Below the pieces are notes generated by a model. The model saw only the letters and a program-made list of their open reading frames with translations, was not told the DNA's origin and did not search any database. From Allomuricauda ruestringensis DSM 13258 (GTDB lineage Bacteria; Bacteroidota; Bacteroidia; Flavobacteriales; Flavobacteriaceae): a stretch of DNA of 64,000 nucleotides. The stretch spans positions 3,278,501 to 3,342,500 of the forward strand of contig NC_015945.1 of the NCBI RefSeq assembly GCF_000224085.1, in the 5' to 3' direction. Positions 42,599-51,053 of the stretch are shown in pieces. The translations under genes were made by a program, and so were the position numbers. Numbering within the stretch: the stretch's first letter is position 1; the number at the start of each line of letters is the position of its first letter.

Positions 42599-43714
42599 TT
42601 ACAGGTCATCAAAGGGGTTGTTGATGTTTTTGATACTATTCTCCGTTACATGGGTATAAATCATAGTGGTCTTGGGACTATTATGCCCTAAAAGTTCTTG
42701 GATATAGCGTATATCGGTTCCACTTTCCAATAAATGGGTTGCAAAGCTGTGCCTTAGCGTGTGAAGAGTAATCTTTTTCCGTATTCCCGACGCTAGAACA
42801 GCTTTTTTTAAAACGCTTTGCGCACTACTAGTACTATATTTTGATGCTTTTTGACCTTCAAAAAGGTATTCTTTCGGCCTAAATTGTTTATAATACTCCC
42901 GAAGAATCCTCAAAAAACTGGCAGAAAGCAAGGTATATCTATCTTTTTTTCCTTTTGCACCCTTTATGTGTATCAACATTCTTCTACTGTCAATATCATC
43001 GATTCTAAGATTAATAGCTTCACCTACTCTTAACCCTCCAGAATAGATAAGGGACAATAGCGTTTTGTGTTTAAGGTTATGGGTTACCTCAATAATAGAC
43101 CTTACTTCTTCCTTGCTTAGCACAACAGGAAGTTTTTTCTCTTTCTTTGGTCTACTTAAATGTAGTGTGCCAATATCGATTTCTTTGAACAAAAAATACT
43201 TCTTTATGCCGTTAATGCATTGATTTTGATAGGAGATAGATTTTCCTTCCTTAACTATGAATTCATAATTGAAGGATTCCACCAACCTTTTTGAGTAGCC
43301 TTTTGAATTTCTCAATATCGCATACCTAAGAAAAAAACCAGTAACCTCAACATAGGTGTCCACAGTGTTCGGACTCAATCTTTTCTCCCCCAACCATTTC
43401 CTAAATCTCTCTAAATTTTGTTTGTTAAGGGAGTCAATGGGCGGTAAACAAAGCTTTTCTCCCTTTTTAGGTATATCAATTCGCTTTTGTTTTAATTCGC
43501 TGTAGTCAACATAGCATTTTATCTTGCGCATATGGTTGAATACAAGATTTAAGTTTTTGGACGAATTTTTTAAATAGAAGGTGCCATCCCCATGGTTCCT
43601 TTGCAACCCATGTAAGCCAATAAGGTGTTTTTCTATTGTTTTGTCCGCTTTAAACTTGATGACAATAATTTCCTCGCTGTTGTATTTCCCAGGAACCAGT
43701 TGTACGGTTTTCAT
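42599..43714 (-). CDS. XerC/D-like tyrosine recombinase heading the cassette array
   Basis: A 371-residue tyrosine recombinase. The N-terminal ~75 residues are an extra domain, a SAM-like core-binding domain follows at about 95-180, and the catalytic domain lies at about 195-360. The nucleophile set is complete: Arg in SGGLRVGEAINL, Lys in GAKGKKDRYTLL, His-x-x-Arg in LHTLRHSFATHLLESG, His in ELLGHNSPKTT and Tyr in MIYTHVT. It is similar to IntI around the last boxes but lacks the extra helix insert that marks integron integrases before the HxxR box. It is transcribed in the same direction as the cassettes, with them at its 3' side. Confidence 0.9.
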   Translation of the reverse strand: MKTVQLVPGKYNSEEIIVIKFKADKTIEKHLIGLHGLQRNHGDGTFYLKNSSKNLNLVFNHMRKIKCYVDYSELKQKRIDIPKKGEKLCLPPIDSLNKQNLERFRKWLGEKRLSPNTVDTYVEVTGFFLRYAILRNSKGYSKRLVESFNYEFIVKEGKSISYQNQCINGIKKYFLFKEIDIGTLHLSRPKKEKKLPVVLSKEEVRSIIEVTHNLKHKTLLSLIYSGGLRVGEAINLRIDDIDSRRMLIHIKGAKGKKDRYTLLSASFLRILREYYKQFRPKEYLFEGQKASKYSTSSAQSVLKKAVLASGIRKKITLHTLRHSFATHLLESGTDIRYIQELLGHNSPKTTMIYTHVTENSIKNINNPFDDL

Positions 43715-43867
43715 CCTTGGTTGTTTAAGGTGCTTTGGGGATGCTGCGCCAAATAGCTACCGAATTAAATCGATCAGCAGGGTCAAATTACAAAATCAAG
43801 TGCATATATACCCAAATCAAATATGGGGACACACTCATTTTTGATAAAAAACAATATAAAGATTGTG

Positions 43868-44123
43868 CTACAAATTCTTTACATAAGTCCGTCTTCGCTT
43901 GATCACTTTCGGGTCAAAATGCTTCCACATTTGCTGTATGGCAATATTGTCTTCCAGCTCGGGAGTTCAAATACAATTTACCACCCCACGCTTGTGAAAA
44001 GTATGGTGGAACTCATTAAAAATAATGGAAGTTACTCCCTTGTTTTGGTAATCAGGATGGATGCGGTCAAGTAAAAAAATCACTTTATGCTGTTCTTTTT
44101 GGCGTTGGGCAATGGCCAGCAAT
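43868..44123 (-). pseudogene. broken 3' fragment of an acetyltransferase-like gene
   Basis: Translated on the minus strand, this stretch reads IHPDYQNKGVTSIIFNEFHH, then a TGA in place of an Arg codon, then TPELEDNIAIQQMWKHFDPK to a TAG at 43868. It is the counterpart of the last ~85 codons of the intact gene at 46083-47201, roughly 85% identical by eye. The 5' part is missing, replaced by the end of the hydroxylase gene. The in-frame stop and lack of a start show that it is not functional. Confidence 0.88.
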
Positions 44124-44124
44124 A

Positions 44125-44907
44125 TTACTGTGGATTTTTTTCAGTTGATTTGGAGTCATTTGTTTCAAGAATGTCCTTAAACAACAGCATATCCGTTATT
44201 TTGGAAGAAGCTCCCATATAGAACCCGTTTTCGTACTCAAAATCCTTGGGGTTTTTCCATGTTCCAAATAGAATATCATAAATGGTGATATCGCCATAAT
44301 TGTAGGCATGGATGCCTTTGGCGTGGTGCAAGGCATGGGCCTCGGGCCTTTGTACAATATACCCCAGCCATGCAGGTGTGCGGATATTGCTGTGCTGGAA
44401 CATACTGAAAAAGGTGTTGACCAAAATAATCACGGTAGCTGCTTGTGGGGTAAACCCTGCTACCAAAACCAGCAATAGGCTGCCGAGTGCCGTGAAACCA
44501 ATCATATCCATAGGACTGAAAATAAAGGCACTGTATGTATCTATTCGTTCAACACTATGGTGCATTTGATGAAACACCCTCCAGAGTACATTACTTCTGT
44601 GCATGGCCCTATGCCAAACATATACTCCAAATTGGTATAGCAACACACCTACCAGTGCGCCCCACAGAGTGCCCAGTCCAGTAAGGTCCATAAGCTGATA
44701 TTCGGCAAGGTATCCGTCCCAAATCAACGGCAAGTAACTGGACAGGTAAAAGAATAGGACAAAAAATATCATCCCCTTCAGTTTCCAATATTTCACCAAT
44801 GGGAGCTGGCGTGCAGGGAACAATGCTTCCCAAATCATAAGTACTGCATATATAGCCAATATAATCAGGCTTACAGGGTCCAATAAAATTTCAAGAGGTG
44901 TCGGCAT
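44125..44907 (-). CDS. sterol desaturase / fatty acid hydroxylase family protein
   Basis: A 260-residue membrane di-iron enzyme. His clusters typical of the superfamily are present: HRAMHRS near 117-123, HQMHHSVER near 131-139 and HALHHAKGIHAYNYGD near 208-223. Four hydrophobic segments surround them. The family hydroxylates or desaturates sterols, carotenoids or fatty acyl chains; the substrate here is unknown. It is 119 bases downstream of an AraC regulator on the same strand, which probably controls it. Confidence 0.88.
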   Translation of the reverse strand: MPTPLEILLDPVSLIILAIYAVLMIWEALFPARQLPLVKYWKLKGMIFFVLFFYLSSYLPLIWDGYLAEYQLMDLTGLGTLWGALVGVLLYQFGVYVWHRAMHRSNVLWRVFHQMHHSVERIDTYSAFIFSPMDMIGFTALGSLLLVLVAGFTPQAATVIILVNTFFSMFQHSNIRTPAWLGYIVQRPEAHALHHAKGIHAYNYGDITIYDILFGTWKNPKDFEYENGFYMGASSKITDMLLFKDILETNDSKSTEKNPQ

Positions 44908-45026
44908 AACTTTTTTATTTACAATTATTTATGGACCAAATGTAAGAAGCAAACAAAGCTGGGATTTTGCTCAAACGTTTTGTTTTTTTGCTGTATGGTC
45001 CATTTTGGCAGGGCACGGATCAAATC

Positions 45027-45896
45027 TCATGCTCTCTTGAATTTTTGGGGAGATACCCCATATTTTTCTTTGAATATGCGACTGAAATGGGAGAGATTTT
45101 CAAAACCACTGTTAAAGGCCACTTCACTTATATTTCTTTCGCCTGCTTCCAAAAATGACTTGGCAAGTTCCAGTCTTTTTTGGGTAAGCCATCTACCGGG
45201 TGTGGTACGGTAATACTCATAAAATTCCTTTTTGAATACCGAAACACTTCGATTTGCCATTCGGGCAAACTGTTTTACAGTTAGATTAAACATATAATTT
45301 TTCTCCATCACCTGCCAAATGGGCGTTTTGGAAATATCCATTAAACTATTTGCATAGGCAAGTATTTTTCTATTGGAAGGATCCAATAAGATGTTAAAGA
45401 GTAGTTCTTTGAACTTGAGCTCCAATAAACCTTCCGGTGCCGGTAATTTTTGGGTGAAATATGGGAGAATACTGAAAAAAAACGCTTGAGTGGTTTTGTT
45501 TAAATGTATTTCTATCAGCATATCAAAAGGAGGTGCAGGGAGATCCTTCAAAGGAAGGTATTGACGGTATTCCTTGATTATCTGTCGAAAAAAATTGTCC
45601 TGAAAATAAAAGGCGAGAACTTTCCATTCCGTTGTCTCGGGCAATTCCTGCAAATAGGCCGTTTTTCGGGTAAGGATGCAGGAATGTTTGGTAAGGTGCC
45701 ATGATTTTCCACTGTGTCGCATGATCCGGCCACCTTCCAATGTGAACATGATTTCGTTGTAGTGTGAGAAAAGTTGTTGTTGTTTATCTACCTGGGGGCA
45801 CTTGTAGTACAAAAACAATGTGTCTTTTACGGCCAACTGTTGAAATGTAACAGGGTCTGCAATGCTATCGTCATAATTGTTGTACACAAGTCCCAT
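45027..45896 (-). CDS. AraC family transcriptional regulator
   Basis: A 289-residue regulator. The N-terminal half is cupin-like (MFTLEGGRIMRHSGKSWHLT). The C-terminal AraC domain has two helix-turn-helix motifs: first LTVKQFARMANRSVSVFKKE, second ISEVAFNSGFENLSHFSRIF, followed by the family ending KEKYGVSPQKFKRA. It lies directly upstream of the fatty acid hydroxylase gene and is likely its activator. Confidence 0.92.
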   Translation of the reverse strand: MGLVYNNYDDSIADPVTFQQLAVKDTLFLYYKCPQVDKQQQLFSHYNEIMFTLEGGRIMRHSGKSWHLTKHSCILTRKTAYLQELPETTEWKVLAFYFQDNFFRQIIKEYRQYLPLKDLPAPPFDMLIEIHLNKTTQAFFFSILPYFTQKLPAPEGLLELKFKELLFNILLDPSNRKILAYANSLMDISKTPIWQVMEKNYMFNLTVKQFARMANRSVSVFKKEFYEYYRTTPGRWLTQKRLELAKSFLEAGERNISEVAFNSGFENLSHFSRIFKEKYGVSPQKFKRA

Positions 45897-46082
45897 GTCC
45901 TAACAAAATAAAATTCTCTTTAGTCAAGTGTCGGCAGGGCAATCCAAAAATAAAAACGGAATTATGGTAAAAATTATAAAAAATTAACAAGAATCAACAA
46001 TAACATCGCCATAAAGTGATGAAATCAATTAAAATAATTGAGAGCGCATTATCGATAAGAGAGTTGTCAAAAGGACAAGGTC

Positions 46083-47201
46083 TTACAGATTCTTTCGGTA
46101 CGTCCGTCTTCGCTTGATCACTTTCGGGTCAAAGTGCTTCCACATTTGTTGTATGGCAATATTGTCTTCCAGTTCGGGAGTTCTAATACAATTTACCACC
46201 CCACGTTTTTTAAAAGTATGGTGGAACTCATTAAAAATGATCGAAGTCACCCCTTTGTTTTGGTATTTGGGGTGTATGCCGATCAAGTAGAAAATGGCAT
46301 CCTTGCTATGTTTTCGGGCATGGAGCAAATGGAAAATCCCAAAGGGGAACAATTTACCGTTCGCTTTTTGCAGGGCTTTGGAGAAAGAGGGCATTACAAT
46401 GGCAAAGGCCACCAGGTTATCATCCGAATCCACCACAAACTTAATGTACTCCGGATTTATAAAACTAATGTACTTTTTCTTGAAGTACTCCTTTTGTATA
46501 TCGGTAATCTTCACAAAGGAGGATAGTTTGGCATAGCTTTCGTTAAAAAGGTCGAACATTTTGTCCACCCAAGGCATAATATCCGCACTTTTTTCAAAGT
46601 TCATCTCCCGTAGACCATACCGCTTTTTAATCAGCACATTGGCCTTCGCAAACAACTTTGGGTCGGCATTGGCCGCCGGAAACTTGCTTTCGATGTATTT
46701 TTTCTCCGTTGTAAATCCGTATTTTTCGTAATGCGATTGGTAATAGGGGTGGTTGTACCACGTAATCATATTACCAATATGGTCAAAACCTTCGGTAAGC
46801 ACACCTACTTTGTCCAAATTGGAAAAGCCTACGGGGCCTTCCATATACTCCAGCTGGTTTTCCTTGCCAATATCTCGGACCTTGTCCAGTAATGCCTTGG
46901 ATACCTCTGGGTCGTCCACAAAATCGAACCAACCGAACCGCATTTTCTTCAAGCCTTGTTCCTTAACTTCCAACCAATTGATGATGGCCGCTACGCGCCC
47001 AACAATCTTGTTGTCCCTGTAAGCCAAAAAGAATTTGGCCTCCGCCGTTTTAAAAACAGGGTTTTCGTCCTTGTCAAACGATGCCATTTCATCTTTTATG
47101 ATGGGGGGGACCCAGTAGGGTGAATCTTTGTAGAGCGAAAAAGGAAATTTTACAAAACGCTTTAAGTCCGATTTGGACTCAACCTGCTTAACGGTTACCA
47201 T
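46083..47201 (-). CDS. GNAT-like N-acetyltransferase family protein
   Basis: A 372-residue protein of a conserved bacterial family related to GNAT acetyltransferases. The N-terminal block reads FVKFPFSLYKDSPYWVPP, and a C-terminal GNAT-like segment has IFYLIGIHPKYQNKGVTSII (the Q/RxxGxG-like acetyl-CoA loop is QNKGVTS). The central part (EYMEGPVGFSNLDKVGVLTE) is characteristic of the family. No substrate is known. A broken copy of its 3' end lies 2 kb away at 43868. Confidence 0.82.
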   Translation of the reverse strand: MVTVKQVESKSDLKRFVKFPFSLYKDSPYWVPPIIKDEMASFDKDENPVFKTAEAKFFLAYRDNKIVGRVAAIINWLEVKEQGLKKMRFGWFDFVDDPEVSKALLDKVRDIGKENQLEYMEGPVGFSNLDKVGVLTEGFDHIGNMITWYNHPYYQSHYEKYGFTTEKKYIESKFPAANADPKLFAKANVLIKKRYGLREMNFEKSADIMPWVDKMFDLFNESYAKLSSFVKITDIQKEYFKKKYISFINPEYIKFVVDSDDNLVAFAIVMPSFSKALQKANGKLFPFGIFHLLHARKHSKDAIFYLIGIHPKYQNKGVTSIIFNEFHHTFKKRGVVNCIRTPELEDNIAIQQMWKHFDPKVIKRRRTYRKNL

Positions 47202-47285
47202 AGTTGCAAATTAATGCTCAATATTAGGAATATTACTTGCAGTAGAAAAGTGAAATTTGTGGAAAACGTAAAAAACTAAGATGGA

Positions 47286-48236
47286 TTAGTTCTTTTTATT
47301 GCGCCTTTTTGATTTTTTGTTGGCATTCTTCTTGATTTTTCCGTTCACACCCGATTGTTGCTCGTTGATGGGGATAAGTTCGTCTTTGTGGAAATCCAAA
47401 CGGTAGGAGAATCCAAGCACCACAAAAATACGTGACGGGTCATTTTTAAAATTGGAACCTAAATGGAAATCGGCCTGAAAATTGGGATTGATCAAACGGG
47501 CAACACCAGTTCTTAAAATAATATCGGAATAGCGGTCGCCAGAAATGCCTTGGCCCTCAAAGAAAACGCTCCATCGGGGATCACGAAAAGCATGCGTTAA
47601 CGATAGGGCATAGCGCCATTCTGGGGAATCGGTGGTAATACGGTCGTAGGCCACATTGGAAATCAACACAAAACGTGGCGAAAGTCTACTTTGGGTTTGA
47701 ATCCCTCCGCGGTACGAAACCGTGGGTTCTCCGGGATAAAAAGGATTGTCTCCCAGTACAAAATTGGCCCCGCCATAAACGGATACGGCAGGAATCAAAT
47801 TTTTCCATTGAAACACATTGTTCGCTCTCCAACTATATAAATTGGGTTTGTTGTGCTCTGGATCCTTAAAAGGGTCAAAAACCAAGTATTTTAAACCCAC
47901 TCGGTTTCGTGAAAAATTGGTCAGATTGCCCTCGATGCCCAAATCGGGGTAGGTGATGTTTTGGGAGATGAAAGAACCCTCGGCAATAACTTCCAGTTCT
48001 TCAAAAAGCAGACCGTACCTCAACGCATAATCGGCTCCAAAAATATTGGAATCTGAATTGAGGTCGGCATTATCCTGTTGTTCGTACAACATGCCAATCT
48101 CGGCCTGTACCACATTTTTACCAACCGCATAGGCACTGGCTGCCCTTCCAGGTCTATTGGAATTGATGACATCGGTATATTGGGCGAAAATAAATGTTGG
48201 GAATAGAACGAAAAGAAATAATGACTTTTTGATCAT
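47286..48236 (-). CDS. outer-membrane transporter-like beta-barrel protein
   Basis: A 316-residue protein with a signal peptide (MIKKSLFLFVLFPTFIFAQ) and alternating hydrophobic strands typical of an 12- to 14-stranded barrel (VVQAEIGMLYEQ, YALRYGLLFEELEVIAEGSF, FVVLGFSYRLDF). The opening VINSNRPGRAASAYAVGKN matches flavobacterial 'transporter' proteins of unknown cargo. An unusually basic tail (KKNANKKSKRRNKKN) follows the barrel. The ATG at 48236 is preferred, four codons inside the longest frame (48248). Confidence 0.75.
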   Translation of the reverse strand: MIKKSLFLFVLFPTFIFAQYTDVINSNRPGRAASAYAVGKNVVQAEIGMLYEQQDNADLNSDSNIFGADYALRYGLLFEELEVIAEGSFISQNITYPDLGIEGNLTNFSRNRVGLKYLVFDPFKDPEHNKPNLYSWRANNVFQWKNLIPAVSVYGGANFVLGDNPFYPGEPTVSYRGGIQTQSRLSPRFVLISNVAYDRITTDSPEWRYALSLTHAFRDPRWSVFFEGQGISGDRYSDIILRTGVARLINPNFQADFHLGSNFKNDPSRIFVVLGFSYRLDFHKDELIPINEQQSGVNGKIKKNANKKSKRRNKKN

Positions 48237-48335
48237 GGAAATATCCATATAACTGGGTTTTTAATACTATTTTAAGATACGTTTGATGGGTTTACGGGAC
48301 TAACAATGTAACTTTGATACAATAACTAAGGTTAT

Positions 48336-48596
48336 ATGGTTTTATTACAAACGATTTTAATCGTCATATTAGTATACTACGGACTCAAATTACTTTTAAA
48401 GTGGTTGGCACCGAAACTCTTGAATTACGCGGTTAAGAAGACGAGCGAACGTTTTGGACAGCAGTTCGGAAACTCCCAAGATTTTGATACTGCGCAGCCT
48501 GAGGAAGGGGAGACCATCATTTCCAAAAAACCGTTTAGAAAATCCAATCCCTCAAAAAAAGTTGGAGAATACATAGATTTTGAGGAAATTGATTAA
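48336..48596 (+). CDS. DUF4834 family protein
   Basis: An 86-residue protein with one N-terminal membrane helix (about 3-20) and a charged tail ending VGEYIDFEEID, matching DUF4834, a small family confined to Bacteroidota. Function unknown. It starts the YfhO operon: the next gene begins 24 bases after its stop. Confidence 0.85.
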   Translation: MVLLQTILIVILVYYGLKLLLKWLAPKLLNYAVKKTSERFGQQFGNSQDFDTAQPEEGETIISKKPFRKSNPSKKVGEYIDFEEID

Positions 48597-48620
48597 TATT
48601 TGCCGAATCAAAACCTATCC

Positions 48621-51053
48621 ATGAATCTTTCTCCAAAAGCCATTATCACCCATATTTGTGTTGTCGGTTTATTCATTCTTGCTTCGCTGGTCTATTTTTA
48701 CCCGGCATTACAGGGAAAAGCCATTTATCAGTCGGACATTGCCCAGTACAAGGGTATGGCCCAAGAACGTGATGCATACAAAGAGCTTACGGGAGAGGAA
48801 TCTTACTGGACCAATAGTGCCTTTGGCGGAATGCCTACCTATCAATTGGGAGCCAATTATCCGCATAACTATGTAAAGGAATTGGACCGTTTGATTCGGT
48901 TTTTGCCCAGACCTGCAGATTATCTTTTTCTCTATTTGATAGGGTTTTACATACTGCTGTTATGCCTAAAGGTTGATTTTCGGTTGGCTGCTCTTGGAGC
49001 CTTGGCTTTCGGTTTTTCCACCTATCTGATTATAATTTTAGGTGTGGGGCACAATGCCAAAGCGCACGCTCTGGGATATGTCCCGATGGTTTTGGGTGGC
49101 ATAGTACTCGTATTTCGAAAAAAATACATTTTAGGATTTATACTGACCGCATTGGCAATGGCGCTCGAGATTAGCGCCAATCACTACCAAATGACCTATT
49201 ATTTTATGCTTTTGGTACTGGTGATGGGGCTCGTGTACCTTATTTACGCCATCAAAGAAAAAGAACTGAAACACTTTTTTGCCTCTGTCGGTATTTTAAT
49301 TTTGGCAGTAGTGCTGTCCATTTTCACCAATGCCACTAGCTTGATGGCGACCAAAGAATATGCTGATTGGAGCACCCGAGGGACATCGGAACTGACGATA
49401 AACCCAGATGGGAGCGAAAAGGCAATTTCCACAGGGTTGGATTATGATTACATTACGCAATATAGCTACGGAATTGCGGAATCGCTCAATTTGTTTGCAC
49501 CACGTTTGTTTGGAGGTTCAGGTGGGGAAGATTTGGGCAAGGATTCCAAAGCCTACGAATATTTGACCAATCAAGGACTTACACCGACCAAGGCCATAGA
49601 ATTTTCCAGCAGTTTGCCCTTATATTGGGGCGACCAACCGATTGTGGCAGCTCCTGCCTATGTAGGTGCTATTGTGTTCTTCTTGTTTCTGTTGGGTGTA
49701 TTTTTGGTGGATGGTAAAAAGAAATGGTGGTTGCTATCGGGCGCCATATTATCCCTGCTGCTCTCGTGGGGGAGAAACTTTCCGCTACTTACCAATTTTA
49801 TGATAGATTACTTCCCTATGTACAACAAGTTCAGGGCAGTATCTTCCATTCAAGTGGTATTGGAGCTTTGTTTGCCCGTTTTGGGAATTCTAGGCATTCG
49901 CGAATTGTTCAAATCATCGGTGGACCAAATGGAAAAACTAAAAGCTTTAAAGCTAAGTTTCTTTGTTTCCGTAGGACTGGGCATCTTTATTTTCTTGCTC
50001 AAAGGGTTCTTTGATTTTGAAGGATTACGTGACGAAACCTATCGCGGGTATTTTGGTGATGAATTGATGACCATGATCCAACGTGACCGTGAAGCCGTTT
50101 ATATCAGCGATACCATCCGTTCACTGATTTATGTAGCCTTGGCTGCCGCTGCGTTGTGGTTCTTTATCAAAGATAAAATCAATAAAAATATCTTGGTATT
50201 TGCCCTGGGTGCCCTGATACTGTTTGATTTGGTAGGCGTAGATCTTCGTTATGTGAACGAAGACGATTTTGTGCGCCAGCGTGAGGTAAACCAACCTTTC
50301 CAAGCCAATCAGATAGACCAAATGATTCAGCAAGACGATTCCATCTATCGGGTTTTTGACCCCCAAGAGGGAATCAACGGGGCAAGAACCTCGTATTTTC
50401 ATAAATCTATTGGTGGTTATCACGCAGCGAAACCCAGAGCGCTTCAAAATTTGTTCGAATATCATTTGTACCAAAACAACCTTCAAGTGTTGAATATGTT
50501 GAATGTAAAATACATTATTCAGCAAGATGAGGAAGGGAACAGTTTTCCTGCCGTAAATCCAGATGCCAATGGCAACGCTTGGTTTGTGAATCAGTTGGTG
50601 CCTGTTTCATCTGCCAATGAGGAAATTTTGAAACTTAAGGATTTCAATTCCAAAACACAAGCCGTGGTCAACACGAAACAATATCCCGAATTGACCAAAC
50701 TTCGGTATTCCGTGGATTCCGTGGCAAGTATTGATTTAGTAGATTATCGTCCCGATTATTTAAAATATACTTCCAATAATGCGAACGATGGTTTTGCGGT
50801 GTTCTCCGAAATGCACTATTCATCTGGTTGGAACGCTTTTATTGATGGAGAACCACAGGAACATTATAAAGTGGATTATGCCCTTCGTGGTATAAAGGTT
50901 CCTGCTGGCCAGCACGAAATCGAGTTCAAGTTTGAGCCCGAAGTGGTGAAAACGGGAAGCCAGATTACCTTGGCGGCCAATATTCTCTTGGGATTGATGA
51001 TTGTTGGGGGATTGGGCTTTACTTTGTTCCGTGGTAAAAAGGAAGCATCCTAA
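48621..51053 (+). CDS. YfhO family membrane protein
   Basis: An 810-residue polytopic membrane protein with about 12 helices and a large C-terminal extracytoplasmic domain, as in the YfhO/GT-C-like family. A first-loop acidic motif (QSDIAQYKGMAQER) fits the GT-C Asp position. In Gram-positives, relatives glycosylate lipoteichoic acid or other polymers; the role in Bacteroidota is not known. The ATG at 48621 is chosen over a TTG at 48600. Its stop overlaps the start of the glycosyltransferase gene (TAATG), so translation is coupled. Confidence 0.88.
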   Translation: MNLSPKAIITHICVVGLFILASLVYFYPALQGKAIYQSDIAQYKGMAQERDAYKELTGEESYWTNSAFGGMPTYQLGANYPHNYVKELDRLIRFLPRPADYLFLYLIGFYILLLCLKVDFRLAALGALAFGFSTYLIIILGVGHNAKAHALGYVPMVLGGIVLVFRKKYILGFILTALAMALEISANHYQMTYYFMLLVLVMGLVYLIYAIKEKELKHFFASVGILILAVVLSIFTNATSLMATKEYADWSTRGTSELTINPDGSEKAISTGLDYDYITQYSYGIAESLNLFAPRLFGGSGGEDLGKDSKAYEYLTNQGLTPTKAIEFSSSLPLYWGDQPIVAAPAYVGAIVFFLFLLGVFLVDGKKKWWLLSGAILSLLLSWGRNFPLLTNFMIDYFPMYNKFRAVSSIQVVLELCLPVLGILGIRELFKSSVDQMEKLKALKLSFFVSVGLGIFIFLLKGFFDFEGLRDETYRGYFGDELMTMIQRDREAVYISDTIRSLIYVALAAAALWFFIKDKINKNILVFALGALILFDLVGVDLRYVNEDDFVRQREVNQPFQANQIDQMIQQDDSIYRVFDPQEGINGARTSYFHKSIGGYHAAKPRALQNLFEYHLYQNNLQVLNMLNVKYIIQQDEEGNSFPAVNPDANGNAWFVNQLVPVSSANEEILKLKDFNSKTQAVVNTKQYPELTKLRYSVDSVASIDLVDYRPDYLKYTSNNANDGFAVFSEMHYSSGWNAFIDGEPQEHYKVDYALRGIKVPAGQHEIEFKFEPEVVKTGSQITLAANILLGLMIVGGLGFTLFRGKKEAS

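Larger units (their letters stand above)
35121..43714 (-). mobile_element. integron-like gene-cassette array with its recombinase
   Basis: Seen: a tyrosine recombinase, a head site and five palindromic sites alternating with leftward genes. Four cassettes (41652-42473, 41069-41651, 40329-41069 and 35311-36088) are each bounded by 9-10 bp perfect inverted repeats starting at GTT. The UvrA-like and the 36.1 kb cassettes have lost one end to the IS, and the AraC-nitrilase cassette extends the array to about 33.2 kb without a recognisable far site. Known: integron cassettes are a gene plus attC, recombined at G|TT. Inferred: the recombinase next to the head site mobilises them. Confidence 0.75.

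Noticed and set aside
42599..43714. Calling the recombinase a canonical integron integrase (IntI)
   Set aside because: The catalytic residues fit, but the stretch between the Lys box and HTLRHSF has no extra IntI helix insert, and the last 50 residues look like common Bacteroidota XerC/D-like integrases.
43823..44074. Rightward 83-codon frame
   Set aside because: It is the antisense of the broken acetyltransferase-like fragment; the minus strand carries the recognisable protein sequence.
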